A stretch of DNA of 64,000 nt from Moniliella sp. 'wahieum' (lineage: Eukaryota > Basidiomycota > Moniliellomycetes > Moniliellales > Moniliellaceae): assembly GCA_003971905.1 (NCBI GenBank), contig RSEE01000010.1, positions 620,001 through 684,000 of the forward strand, given 5' to 3'. Below the pieces are notes generated by a model. That model was not told the DNA's origin, did not search any database, and worked only from the letters and a program-made list of their open reading frames with translations. The translations under genes were made by a program, and so were the position numbers. Numbering within the stretch: the first letter of the stretch is position 1; each line of letters begins with the position of its first letter. Below, piece after piece: positions 47,290 to 58,056 of the stretch.

Positions 47290-47700
47290 TTAAACACATT
47301 GGTTGTGTTTAATGCCTCCATTTCCTCTCTCGCATACCACCTTCCGGTACGCAAGCCTGAACTTCTTTGTACCGGAGCTCCTCAGGATGAGGTCCACCTC
47401 CATTCTTGATCCTCCAAGGAACGCACAAAGCTTGCGGATCGGCCTCCACACGGCCTCGTGCAACGTCCCAAATTTGGATGTTGTGCGGATGCAGGAGAGA
47501 CCAAGATGTACGCCAGACATCAGTCCACACTTGCACTGGCTGCGAGAGAAAATGGCACGTGGGATCGGGCGCTGAAGACCAATCTGGACCTGCTTGGATT
47601 GCGGTGAGCTCAAGACATTTGGAAGCAGGCACAGAGGTGATACGTGCACTTGAAGGTGCAGCTCAATCACATTGCATCCAGCGGCCCTGTTTCGCATGGA
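47290..47700 (-). mobile_element. Decayed LINE 3' fragment, copy 2
   Basis: A degenerate relative of copy 1: CKCGLMSG (knuckle), SCIRTTSKFGTLHEAV, RMEVDLILRSSGTK and AYRKVVCER align in the same order. At the DNA level, ACCTCCATTCTTGATCCTCC matches copy 3 with one change. It is truncated relative to copy 1 and lies 65 bp beyond the 3' end of a tRNA-Ala gene. Confidence 0.65.
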
Positions 47701-47764
47701 GCCGAGATGAAGGTTCGTTCGTTGGCAAACATTTCCACCTTGGGCAAAAAAGAAAGAAGATGGT

Positions 47765-47836
47765 TGGACGAACAGGGAATTGAACCCCGGACCTCATGCA
47801 TGCTAAGCAAGCGCTCTACCCCTGAGCTATCCGCCC
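47765..47836 (-). tRNA. tRNA-Ala (anticodon AGC)
   Basis: The minus strand folds as a 72-nt cloverleaf without intron. The acceptor stem is GGGCGGA with TTCGTCC and discriminator A. The D-arm has AGCTCAGGGGTAGAGC. The anticodon loop TTAGCAT gives AGC, and the T-arm is CGGGG-TTCAATT-CCCTG. The anticodon stem (CTTGC/GCATG) has one T-T mismatch. Internal A and B boxes fit pol III. Confidence 0.93.
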
Positions 47837-48788
47837 GTATGGAAGTCATCGGGCATGTCGTGGGACGGGGCATGCCTGGATTTGATGCGGAGCATACGGC
47901 AAACGGCAGACGGGTGACAGCGGTGACGCTGTTGAAAGGACGGGATGGCTTGTCGAGTCATACTCGGTCATGGTGCGCAACGCAGGGGGGCAGCGTTGCG
48001 GAGGCGGGAGGCGGGAGGCGGGAGGACGCCGGCGGGCTGCGGCGGTGTTTAGAGAGAATCGCCGTGAGATGCGGGGATGCCGGAGCAACCAAGGAGCCGC
48101 CAGGGTCTGTCAGATACCAGCAGACTACGCGCTGGTGCGCCCAGATCTCAGATCTCATACCCGCCCATTCCACTCCGCCGCTGGAGGCGTGTCGGGAGGC
48201 GTGGGTGGATGGAAATGCGCCATGCTTACCTCCGAGTCGCCTCGGACCGCAGCCGAACGAAGAAAGCCGGACAATGCGGCCGTGCGTCTTCGGCACCCAT
48301 GTCCGCATCAACCGCCTGCGCCCCAGTGCTGTTGTGCCGTGCCTCTCATTATGGCTGGCAGCACACCGAGACGCGTAGTCTAGCGCTGCAAACGAGATGC
48401 GTTTGCTGAGGCCAAGGCCTGGCGCGGTGGAATATGGGAGTGGACCGGCGCCGTGAGCGGGCATAGCCAAACCCTAGCGCGGCCAAGGCGGGGGAAGGAA
48501 GGGAGCGGGGGCGGACAGACGTATCTAGGTACCACTACGTATATAGGATCCTACGCTAAAGTACTAGGCCAAGTGCCCACAGTCCAAGCCCAAATCTGCT
48601 TTCGTGGAGTCACAGATACTCGCATCCAAGACAGTCCATTCCACTTTCCACGTATCTCCATTTCCATTTCCATCTCCATCTCCATCTCCATCTCCACTCC
48701 ATCCATCTCCATCTTCCTTCATCCTACCACCACCACCACCACCACCATTATCTCCATCGCCATCTCCATTTCCATTCTTTCCTCTGCC
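47837..48788. other. Intergenic region with microsatellite leader of the Zn2Cys6 gene
   Basis: About 950 bp with no recognised gene. Near 48656-48708 lies a (CCATYT)n repeat and at 48727-48746 a (CAC)n run, both probably in the 5' leader of the next gene. Confidence 0.55.
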
Positions 48789-51700
48789 ATGTCCCCGTCC
48801 CCGCCCCCTCCCACATCCCGACGTCCTGGGGAAGCGGAGCAGGCGCCAGCTCAGCTGTGGACGCATGCCGGGCAAGCAAGCTCAAGTGCGTTGCAACATC
48901 CTGCAGGTCTCCCAACTTTCTGTAGCTTTCGATCCGTCGCTGACTGCTGCTTTCTGCGCAGATGCGACCGGGCCACCCCCATCTGCTCCACCTGTCAAGC
49001 ACATGGCGCAGCCCAAACCAGTGCATGCGCAATGGCGTCCCGGTTGCCTATGCCCCCCAGTCCCTCTCCAGCGTTCGGCCACCCTGGCTGCAGCACACCG
49101 CTTCAGCCAATCCCCGCCTGCCCGCCTCGCCCACTGTACACCAAGTCCAAACCACCCCTAGATCCACCCCTCCCCCATGCTTCATTGCATTCGTCCTCGT
49201 ATATCCCCGGCACCGGTCTCCCAGCACCGATCACCACCTTCCATGGCCGCTCCCTCCTCTTCCCACGGCGATTTGCTTCTGCATCCGCCGCATTGAACTC
49301 ACCCAATCCGCTCGAACTGTGCTCGAGCGTAAGGCGTCATCTTCCATCTCGGAAGATAGGGCATCTTGGCCCAGCCCACCCTGGAGCTCGCCCGCCCTAG
49401 CACGGGTGCCCTCCCAGCCCGCTTGGTACAACGGAGGCTATGCTTGATCTATATTGGACCAAAATTGCGGTTGTTTCGCCCTCGTATGATCCGGGCTTGA
49501 TGATTCAACGGACCCGAGAGATTTACTCGCTTCCTTGGGCGGGCGGGTCGATTCCAATCAGCAGCTTTACCGGCTGACACTTCCGACTGCTTGCCTGGCT
49601 CTGTGCTATCTGTTCGGCTGTCCTGCGCTTGGCCCAGCCCACGCGTCTCCTCATATGGGGCATTGTGGATGATGCCGCCGCGGTAGCGTGCAAAGCCGGT
49701 GCACTAAATAAGATAGCCCGGCAGTGCCTGCACTTGGCTTATGCCCAGGGGGAGAAGGCATTGTGCCCCATGCGTGTTGCCTCGCCGCACTGTTGCGATC
49801 CAAGCAGCAATAGCAATCGCCTCCTCCGCCTCGTGCGGCGCTCCCCCACCTGGCTGCAGCGAGGTATTGGACATGGCGATTCGGTGTGCGCGTCAGGCTG
49901 GTCTGGACCGGATGGAAAAGTGAGCCAGCTACCTCGCAATTTGCACGAGTACGAACGAGCAGCCTGTTGGCTTTCCCTTGTGTGTGCCGACTGGCGTTGG
50001 CGCCCCCTATCTTGGGTGTACACTATCTACCCTGGCACCTTCTCCACCGAAGGGACTTGTCGATGGAAGCGCTCATCGACATACATACCCAACTCGTGTC
50101 CCTTCCGGATGGACAAAGCGCGGATGAGCGGCTGACCAACAAGAAAGGCACGCGCCACGACAAGCCAAGTCGGAGCCAAGCGATGCACTAGGTGGGTCAG
50201 ATATGGACGAGGAAGAGCATGGCGAGGCACCCCTGAAAGGACGCCCCCTGTGGGCTGCGTTGATCATTATGCCGCAATGTGTGGTGTGGGCGTGGCAAAT
50301 CCGGATCGCGGATGAGGCGCGTAAGCTCTGCGATTGGGGGTTCATGATGCTGCGCAACGTGTGAATGTGGGATACGACAAGGTGGAAGGCGGGATCGCTC
50401 GCTGCAAGAACTCTTGCGGCTTCGCCCCCCCGAACTCAGAGTCGATTGCAAAAGGAAACTGTCGACCCCGAGATTCAAGCCAAAATCAAGCGGTTCCCGT
50501 GGCTGTTGATGCAAGCCGTGGCGGTTTCGACCCCACTACGCACGATTCTCTTGTCACTACACAGCCTTATGTACTGAATGGTACCAAGACGCCCTGTCGG
50601 AACCTGGTTTGGGTCATGCTTTGTCCATTCAATCGGCGCTGGAGCAGAGCGTGTGGATTGTGCGAGCGGCACAACGCGCTTCCATGAAGGGCATCATTCT
50701 TCATCGTCAGTGGCCGTTACGACATGGTCTTTTTAACGGGGTTTGTTCTCATCTTCGATCTTCTGTTGCGCAACTCGTCGCTCTTACCCCCGTCTACCCT
50801 GGGGGTGCGTTCGGAAACATTCTCTTGATGAAGAGGTTGCTCTGGCGGATCGAGTGTCTAGATGACTCTTCGTGGCGCCGGGGACGGGGCGACGTGACGG
50901 ATGTGCCATGGGTTCATAATTCGGATTTTCCCTCTCAATCTTGGCTGCCTCCGAATCCGATCGGACCCAATGGGGCAGGTCCCACCAACCAGTATTGGAG
51001 TTCAACACTTTACTGGGGAGAGGCTTGAGAGGCTTCTAGTTCTGGCTCTACAGCGCAACGGACAACAGGGCGATGGCGCCATGGCCGTCGACTCGTACAT
51101 GCAAGCGTATGCGACCGACATGATCGGGCATCGCCGTTCTTTGGGCCGTGCAGCAAGCCAGAAAATAATGGGCAATGACCTCCCTCCATCCTCGTTGGAC
51201 CGCAAGGGGTTGAACACGTTGAACCCTCGTTACCCGATGCAGTACCCACTTCTTTGGCCCTATCCGAGCTATTCACCCCCCGACTGTGCCCTTCGACGTC
51301 GACATCCTACCGAGGCCTCTGTGACGACCCCGCTGCCTCTTGTCCCGCCTACTGCTCAACCCGCATCGGGATCTGAGCTCATGGCCAGTCTCCCTGGCAA
51401 CGCGGATATCCCAAACGCATTTCTGGGCATCGACGGGCTTCCCTCCCACCTGGGGCAGGCCGCCTACATGCCATTCACCCCTTCGGCTCACTCGCTAGGA
51501 TCGTTGCCCTTGTTTGACGCGCAAACTCTTGAGGGCCTCCTCCAACTGGCCGACTCGTCCACCGGACTGCCTGTCGACGCTATCTTGGCGGACCCCTTCT
51601 TGCTCAACACAACCACTGCCCCGTTCCCATCCTCCTTGATTGTCTGGGTACCCTCTCCCCCTTACTTTTTTTTTCTTTCTATTAAAGTATGATCCGTAAC

Positions 51701-51832
51701 CCCCTCTGGGTATTGCAGCAGCACACCTTTCCCACGCCCTCGTATAGCAGCCCCCCTGGACTCTCTCCGACGACGAACAACGAAGAGGATAAATCATTTT
51801 ACACAGAAATCAAGGGGGCACTGCATCCTTGA
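48789..51832 (+). CDS. Zn2Cys6 fungal-specific transcription factor
   Basis: Starts MSPSPPPPTSRRPG. A binuclear zinc cluster is assembled across a 76-nt intron (48886-48961, GTGCGT to GCGCAG): ACRASKLK joins CDRATPICSTCQAHG, and after a shift NQCMRNGVPVAYAPQ supplies the last Cys and the usual V-x-Y-A ending. The middle carries the fungal_trans regulatory domain: LDMAIRCARQAGLDRM, EYERA-WLSLVCADW, RDLSMEALIDIHTQL and SVWIVRAAQRASMKG. The C-terminal part is Ser/Pro-rich, with a possible final exon after a TTGCAG near 51715, ending IKGALHP at about 51832. Multiple frame breaks, some introns, prevent a full model. The target genes are unknown. The cluster binds DNA, usually CGG triplets. Confidence 0.8.
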
Positions 51833-52088
51833 ACGCGGGGATAGTGGCCAGCAAGGAAATGTGGGAGTTGCACATCCGCCCTCCCTGTTATATGCATCGC
51901 CTCCACGCGTGCGCCTCTTCGGACGACTTGGTGCCGGCCCAGGTTGACGGCCTAAAGTATAGTGCACGTCGCGCACGTACGACGCGAGCGGGCTTTTAAT
52001 TTCCAAGATTGCAGTCGGTCACCAGGTCACCGGTGATGGTCATCGGTCAGGCCCTCAATTTCGAATGTTCAGCCGCCCCCCCCCCGCT

Positions 52089-52100
52089 CACGTGACGTCG
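52089..52100. promoter_or_regulatory. Overlapping CACGTG and TGACGTCG upstream of MPS1
   Basis: CACGTGACGTCG at 52089-52100 combines an E-box and a near-CRE, 160 bp before the MPS1 start. The same two words occur in the COQ8/VPS45 gap. A GGTCACCAGGTCACCGG run lies just upstream at 52017-52033. Confidence 0.4.
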
Positions 52101-52257
52101 CGGCCCGTGTTGCGCCTGGGCGGCAGCGGGCGGGCACGGGGGCAGCGTGGGGAGGGTAGAATTGAATGTGGGCGATCGCGGCTGCCAGCACCGCCCGCAG
52201 GCGGCGGGCGCAGGGCTCATCGCCTGGCAAGCTCGACGATCCCAACGACCATCCCCA

Positions 52258-55018
52258 TGGCGACGACGATGCCCCCCGACACGCCCGATGCGGCGCTCTC
52301 TGACGTCGGCCCCTCCTGGCCGCGTGCGTCGCTGCTCGACCATCGCGCCAGCCAGCCGCTGGACCTCTCCCTTCTCGACGACCCCATTGCCGACACGTCG
52401 ATGCAAGACCCCCCGCCCGCGCTCCTGCCGTCGGACGGATTCGCGGCCGGGTTTGGGTCGCACGCGCCGCCGGACACCTACTCCCCTCTCAGTCGCCGTT
52501 GGATTCCCCCGACCGGTCCTCAGCCCGCACGCCCACGCCTCCACCGCCGGTCATCTCCTCGGCGCTCGACGATGGATCGGACTCTGCCTTTCGCCTGAGC
52601 CGGTTCGAGGGTTCTTCGGCCTGCCCCTGGCCCGCGGCAACGGCTCAAGTTTCCGCATGCAATCCCCTCCACTTGGCACCACCTCTGATCTAGCGCGGGA
52701 CGATCTGGTTACATTGCTCCTGTAGCCCCAGCGTGGCCCGCTCGCGCCAGATGCGCCTTCCCACTCTCGCCTATCCTTCCTCGCCAAGTTTGCATGGAGA
52801 GAAACCAGTGGATCGCCCCCTGCATTATGGCAAGGAACGCTATTCGCATTTCCTCCGGCGCTCCTCGGACGAGCGTATGGCCGCTGCCGGGAGAGCGGGA
52901 GATGCACGATCGTAGGGTGCCCACTGGGTTCACCCATCGTCTCTCGTCTGGGTCCGAGGTAAGTGGCGAAGCTCACCCTCACACCCACCGGCCTCGCCCT
53001 TGCCACACTCTCGATTTGCCTATGAAACGCCGCGACTGGCCAGTGACAAGCGGGTGCTCCGTTCTGCTGCCGCGGCTGCGTCGGTGGCCCGGCCGCCTCG
53101 GCCTACCCCTTGGTCGACTACCAAGACGCCCTTCCGGCACAACGTGTCCCAGTCTATGTCGACCCCGAGGAAGGTGGAGAGAAAGAGGATGACGCCTCGC
53201 TGTCTTTGAGTGACAAGGAAAACAAAGCCCCCCCTCTGGGGAGGCATCCTCATCCACGCCCCCCCCGCTCGCTTCCCACAATTTCCACCCCACCTCTGTC
53301 CCGTCCCTGTCCTCCCAACCCCACCAGATCCAGCACCCTTTCCAAAAGGAACAGCAGGGCGGCTCGGCCATGGTGCAAGGAATCTCCCATCCGGTGATGA
53401 CCTCGACCCGGGTCCCATTGCCCGGGTACGAGCTCGGAGCCGGGGCAGAAGAAGATGAGGCGGACAACGAAGAGCAAGGTCTCCCCTTGGCCCCCCGCCA
53501 ACCAAGTGGTGGGCCGGGACTGTCTACTTTGTTGGATAAAGGTTTGCGCGTCAGTAGCGCCGGAGTTGCGGAGATGGTTTCCAATTCGTCCCAGGTACCC
53601 TGCAGAACGGGGATGGCAGCCCGCGCAGTGTCCCAGCCACCGATGATCCACCAGCCTCTGTTCATAGCTCCTCCCGCTGCCACCTCCTCGAGGCTCGAGT
53701 CTCTCCCGATTGAGGAAGCGACCGCTGTGTTGGCACGAACGCCGGAGCAGGATAAGTTTGGGCTGTATGAGCGCGAAGTACTGGCTGAGGCAGCGCGGCA
53801 GGCGTCATACGAGCCCGAAAGGATTTCCCAATGGTTGGGGAAGAGTGCGGGCAAGGACTGGAAGGATTTCAAGCCGACAACGGTCAATGGCCTGCGCTAT
53901 CGCAAAATCCGCAAGGCGGGCGAAGGTGGCTTTTCCACCGTCTGGGTCGTCCGGGACCGTTTGAACGGGTGGATACCAAGCAAGAGTATCCCGAACGCCA
54001 ACAAGCTTTCTTTGCCATGAAGCAAGTCAACTTGAAGAAGCTCGAGCCTCAAAGCCGGGCAGATGTGCTGAAGGAAGCTGAGCATCTTGAAGCGCTCGCC
54101 TGCCGCCCAGGATACGACAAGTACTGCTTCGTTACTTTGCTCATAAGGCCAACGACAGTCATCTCAGATTGTACGTCTCTCTTTTCCCAGTTTTGCGTTT
54201 GCTGTCTTTTCTGACCGTCCCCCCCCCTCCTCAGCTAATTGAGCTTGGCGATTGTGACTTTTCCGACATTTGCGGCACCAGCAGCTAAGCTGGCAGATCC
54301 CCAAGACCTTTGGGCAAATGTGCGAGGCCGTTCATTTTCTCCATACTGCTGGAATTGTTCACACTGATCTCAAGCCGGCCAACTTTCTCGTGCTGGGACA
54401 GCATCAAGATTATCGACTTGGGCATCGCCCAGAAGATTCCCAAAGGCACCATCCACATCTCACTGAAGCCTTGGTGGGCCACCCCCAACTACATGGCACC
54501 TGAAACCGTCAAGCTTTCCCGTGCTGCGGCGGGGGGCGGCGGCGCGACCGGCCTTGTTCAAGGCTGGGATCGCATCGGACGTATGGGCAATGGGGTGCAT
54601 CCTCTACCAACTGGTCTACGGCCGCCCGCCGTTCGACAGGCTTACGGGGGAGGCCAAGCTGCGAGCGATTGTATCGGAAAAGACGGTGATTGAGTACCCA
54701 ACCAATCGACCCGCGCCCTATCCAGCTCAGCCGGGCGAGGAGGGAGAATTGGTCGATGAAGTGTTGCTGGACGCGATGAAGTCGGCATTGCAGTACCAGG
54801 TGGCGAACCGAGCGACGCTGCCTTCGCTTCTTGCCCACCCCTTCATGGCTCCCTACTCTCGTGCCACGGAGCAGGTGCTTGTGACCAGGGACACAATGTA
54901 CCTCTTCCTGACCCGCGTCCGCGACCTCGAGCGCGCTGGCCGGATTGTCCCAGGCACCGAGGCCAGCATGGTCGAGAACTTTTTCTATAAGATGCTCTCG
55001 GCATCTCAGGAGTCCTAG
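52258..55018 (+). CDS. MPS1: MPS1/TTK-type spindle checkpoint protein kinase
   Basis: Dual-specificity kinase for spindle assembly checkpoint and pole duplication. The start MATTMPPDTPDAALSDVG opens a long disordered N-terminal half (Ser/Pro-rich, about 400 residues). The kinase domain begins TVNGLRYRKIRKAGEGGFST, followed by FAMKQVNLKKLEPQ (the ATP lysine). Next are VHFLHTAGIVHTDLKPANFL, the Mps1-type HxDLKPAN catalytic loop, then IKIIDLGIAQKI and the activation segment IHISLKP with TPNYMAPE. SDVWAMGCILYQLVYGRPPF leads to LAHPFM. The metal-binding DFG is DLG here. A C-terminal tail after the kinase ends LSASQES. An intron lies near 54168-54235; further shifts occur near 54000, 54280, 54400 and 54540. 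Confidence 0.88.
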
Positions 55019-56782
55019 CAAGGCCATCGGTCATCCTCCTCGTTTCGGGCGCTTGGCTGTACACCCCTCGTCGACGACGCAGCTTGATTTTGGTCGCCAC
55101 CCCCCTTTCACAAGTTTCTCTCTTTCGCTTTCTATAAGAGCATTCTTCTCTTCTCGGCAAGGTACTGGCACGCCGTACTCTCATCACTTCCTTCCCCCTG
55201 CATTGTATTCTTGAGACTTATGCTCTTTCTATATATCCTCCTCCCGCCGAGCCTGCGGGCGGCGCAGAGATGGGAGGTGCACGGGGGATGTGAGATGTAT
55301 GGGTACAGATCACTCTCAAGCAGCCGAGTTCCTCTGATGGAAGCGAGCCTTGGCCAGGGTGAAGTTGCTGCAGTCGGTGCCAGGGCAGCTTTCATATATC
55401 AGGGGGCTCCCATTCCTATTACTCCGCATATTCATACCTCCCTCGGTGTAACGGACAAACCACTATAGTATAGTCATTGTTCCTTTGTATACACGGGCGA
55501 GCGCGTTCCCAACCCAAACCAAGTTTTCAGAGAAGTGTTGGTATTTGGTCGTGTGACACATGTGATGGCTTGACGGTTTGAAACGATGCAAGTGGTTGCT
55601 GGGTAGCCGGAATGCCTGCTCGTATTTTGTAACACACTGGACCCACGCCATCCCTTCTTTTGTGGGGCCAGGCACAAAACCGGAGGAGGGGGGGGGGCGG
55701 CGTCCACAGCAGCGTCAGAGGGCGCTGGATAATTTTATGTCCTCTCCGCCATCTCATACACCCCCTCCATCCCATACCAGCCATACCTTGCCACATCTCG
55801 CAAGCCACTGACTCGCGGCACTCTCGGCGTTCCCGTTCCCGGCGGAGTGGTCCTGGCTCAGCGCTCTGGTCTCAGGCGCTCACACTCAGGACCAGACCGA
55901 GCGTTGAGCGCTGAGCGCGTTCAATGTTCAGCGCGCGTTGAATCTTGAGCGTTGAGCGCTGAGCGCGTTCAATGTTCAGCGCGCGTTGAATCTTGAGCGT
56001 TGAGCTTGAGCGCGTTGAACGTTGAGCGTTGAGCAGGCCGTTGAGAGGCACACAGCCTGAGCGCTGAACCATTGAGCCTCAACGTTCAACGTTGAGCGTT
56101 GAGCACATTGGACGCAGAAGACACACACAAGACCACGCGATGAAGCTTTAAGCTTGAAACTAGCTCTTGGAGCTTGAAGTTCAAGCCTGAAGTTCAAGTT
56201 GCTAGAGTGCGACTTGGGAGCACTCGCGATCCTATGGATCAGCTGCAAAGCAGCCTTCAGACAAGGTGTGAAGGCAAAGTGGTGAGCCACAAGTCTTCAA
56301 GCAACGTCTGAAGGGAAGGAGAAAGGAGAGAGAGAAGGGAGATGGAGCGAGCAGGGCGTGCGCGGCCTGCGAGCGGAACGCTTCCGCTCGGCTAGGCGAG
56401 CGTCACCGATCCATTGAGGGCCGCGCAGGAGAACCCTAGCAGTACCCTCTAACACAAGTCTCTTCTTTGAGGTGCATATGCCCGCGCTACCTCCCCTCAA
56501 AGGCAGTACTAGTATCTGGCGTTTCTGTATCTCGCTTTTTATGATACACTCTTTTGATACTCAGTAAGTAATAGTGGCTGGGGTCAGGACTCACAGTGGC
56601 CGACGGTAAGGATACGGCCAAGCAGAGAGTTGGTTCTGTACTCGCTGTTCGAATAGAGGCTTATTTCTTTTGGAGTAGGGCACTTAGCACGCAAGACATG
56701 TACTGTGGGAAAAGGATCAGTGGTGGTCAAATTGTTGTTAACATATAGTCTACCCAGACGAGGTATTCACACGTCACCACGT
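55019..56782. other. Intergenic region with tandem and palindromic repeats
   Basis: About 1.8 kb downstream of MPS1. It holds the 48-bp repeats described separately, and an AAGCTTTAAGCTTGAAAC / GAAGTTCAAGCCTGAAGTTC mosaic at 56142-56200. A CTTTTGATACTCAGTAAGTA word lies near 56551-56570. No gene is supported. Confidence 0.5.
55901..56110. repeat. 48-bp tandem repeat with degenerate tail (GTTGAGCG words)
   Basis: Two perfect 48-bp units (55901-55948 and 55949-55996), each built of GTTGAGCGCTGAGCGCG and its near-complement GCGCGTTGAATCTTGAG, are followed by a degenerate GTTGAGC-rich tail to about 56110. Each unit is partly self-complementary. Confidence 0.88.
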
Positions 56783-58056
56783 TTATCCTCCCTTGTTCTG
56801 ATGGTCGTTGATGTGTGGCAGGAATGCTACAGAGACGAGGGAAAAGTAGCAATGCAATGAAGATAAATGTTGAAATGGAGGAGTTAAAATGAGCAGTTGA
56901 AGCTGTAAAGATAAGCGCACGGTGTATAACGCAAAAGGGGAGCAACGGAGAAAAGGTGGGATGAAAGAGAGTGCGTGCTCCGGACCGATTAGCGGGTGTA
57001 AGGAAGAGGCAATGAAACGCAGAAGAAGTACAAGTACAGCAAAAAGTGAGGCGGATAGGGGGCAAACGAGCGAGGAAACAATTTGAGGAGAGAATAGAAA
57101 ACGGTGTGGATAGTGGGAAATGAGGAGGGGAGGAGCCAATGTGTGGGCTTTCCTCCCCAAGGGAGACTTATAGAGCCGCAACCCCCAAGCTTGAGGCGAA
57201 GTGGTGTGCTCGAAACCCAGAGAAGCGCGGCGAAGGAGGTTACCAATTGGGATACCCCCACTGGGCGTATGCCCGGCTGGGTCGGCGTCGGTCACGGCTC
57301 CAGCAGCATAGGCCGTATGAGGCGTGAGAACTGGAAGGGCACGGGCCTTAGTGGAGCGGATGCCTAACTTGGAGGAGCCGCGCGGTGGGTAGATACCCTC
57401 CAGGGCACGGATGAGGACCAGGAGGAAGCGCTGGATGGCGCGCGCGCGCTTGTACTCGTGCCACGAGAGTGAGCCGGGGTGGATCCAAGCAGTGGCGATG
57501 GCAGATCCGGAATGCAGGGCGCGGGGGTGGGTACCGTTTCGTCTGGTGGAGACAGGGCTCGCGAGGACATGAGCAATGGAAGGCCGGAAACCGATGCGGA
57601 CGAAGCAGAGGGACTGGACGCGTCGGTTAGGCGAGTGGCATGCAGGCCGGTAGTGGCACTGGGTGAGGCGTAGTGCGTGAGTCCAGATGCGAAGGACTTG
57701 GTGTCACTAGGGCTGGTGCGCAGGCCGTGCGATTGGAACGAGGGGGGGAGAAGGTAGGGATGATTGGTGCTGGCGCTGGTGCCCGTGCTCGCGTAGCTAC
57801 GCGGGCGGGCAGTTGATGGGGCGTGGCCTGCCCTATGACGACGGGAGGGGCGCAGACGGACGAAGTAGCCCAGGTCGGGTGCTGACCGCATGCGGCTGAT
57901 GCCCAACGCTGCCGAGCGCGAACGGAGGGGCCGCGGGGCAACACAGGTGTCGCGCACGCAAGAAAGGCGGGCCTGGTGTTGTGCCGGGAGGGTGGCCAGC
58001 TCACCTGACAGAGCGACATGCGTGCCAAAGCGCAGAGGCATGGGGTTGCGGTCCAT
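56783..58056 (-). CDS. Unrecognised Ser/Pro-rich protein gene
   Basis: Starts MDRNPMPLRFGTHVALSGEL (58056). The N-terminal half is Ser/Pro/Arg-rich (SSPSASSASVSGLPLL). After a frame change near 57480 comes a block with more ordered composition, SLSWHEYKRARAIQRFLLVL and IRALEGIYPPRGSSKLG. This runs openly into TPHTAYAAGAVTDADPAG and ASLGFEHTTSPQAWGLRLY. The last part, below about 57130, looks less protein-like, and the stop at 56783 may not be the true end. I do not recognise a family. The composition, a promoter-side GATCGATGA cluster and the shift pattern like its neighbours argue for a real gene. Confidence 0.4.

Noticed and set aside
47958-48470. 170-codon minus-strand frame beside the tRNA
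   Set aside because: Arg/Ser/Pro-rich composition expected from random GC-rich sequence; no splice or start context.
55901-55996. Possible CRISPR-like array
   Set aside because: Units are directly adjacent without spacers and the genome is fungal; it is a simple tandem repeat.
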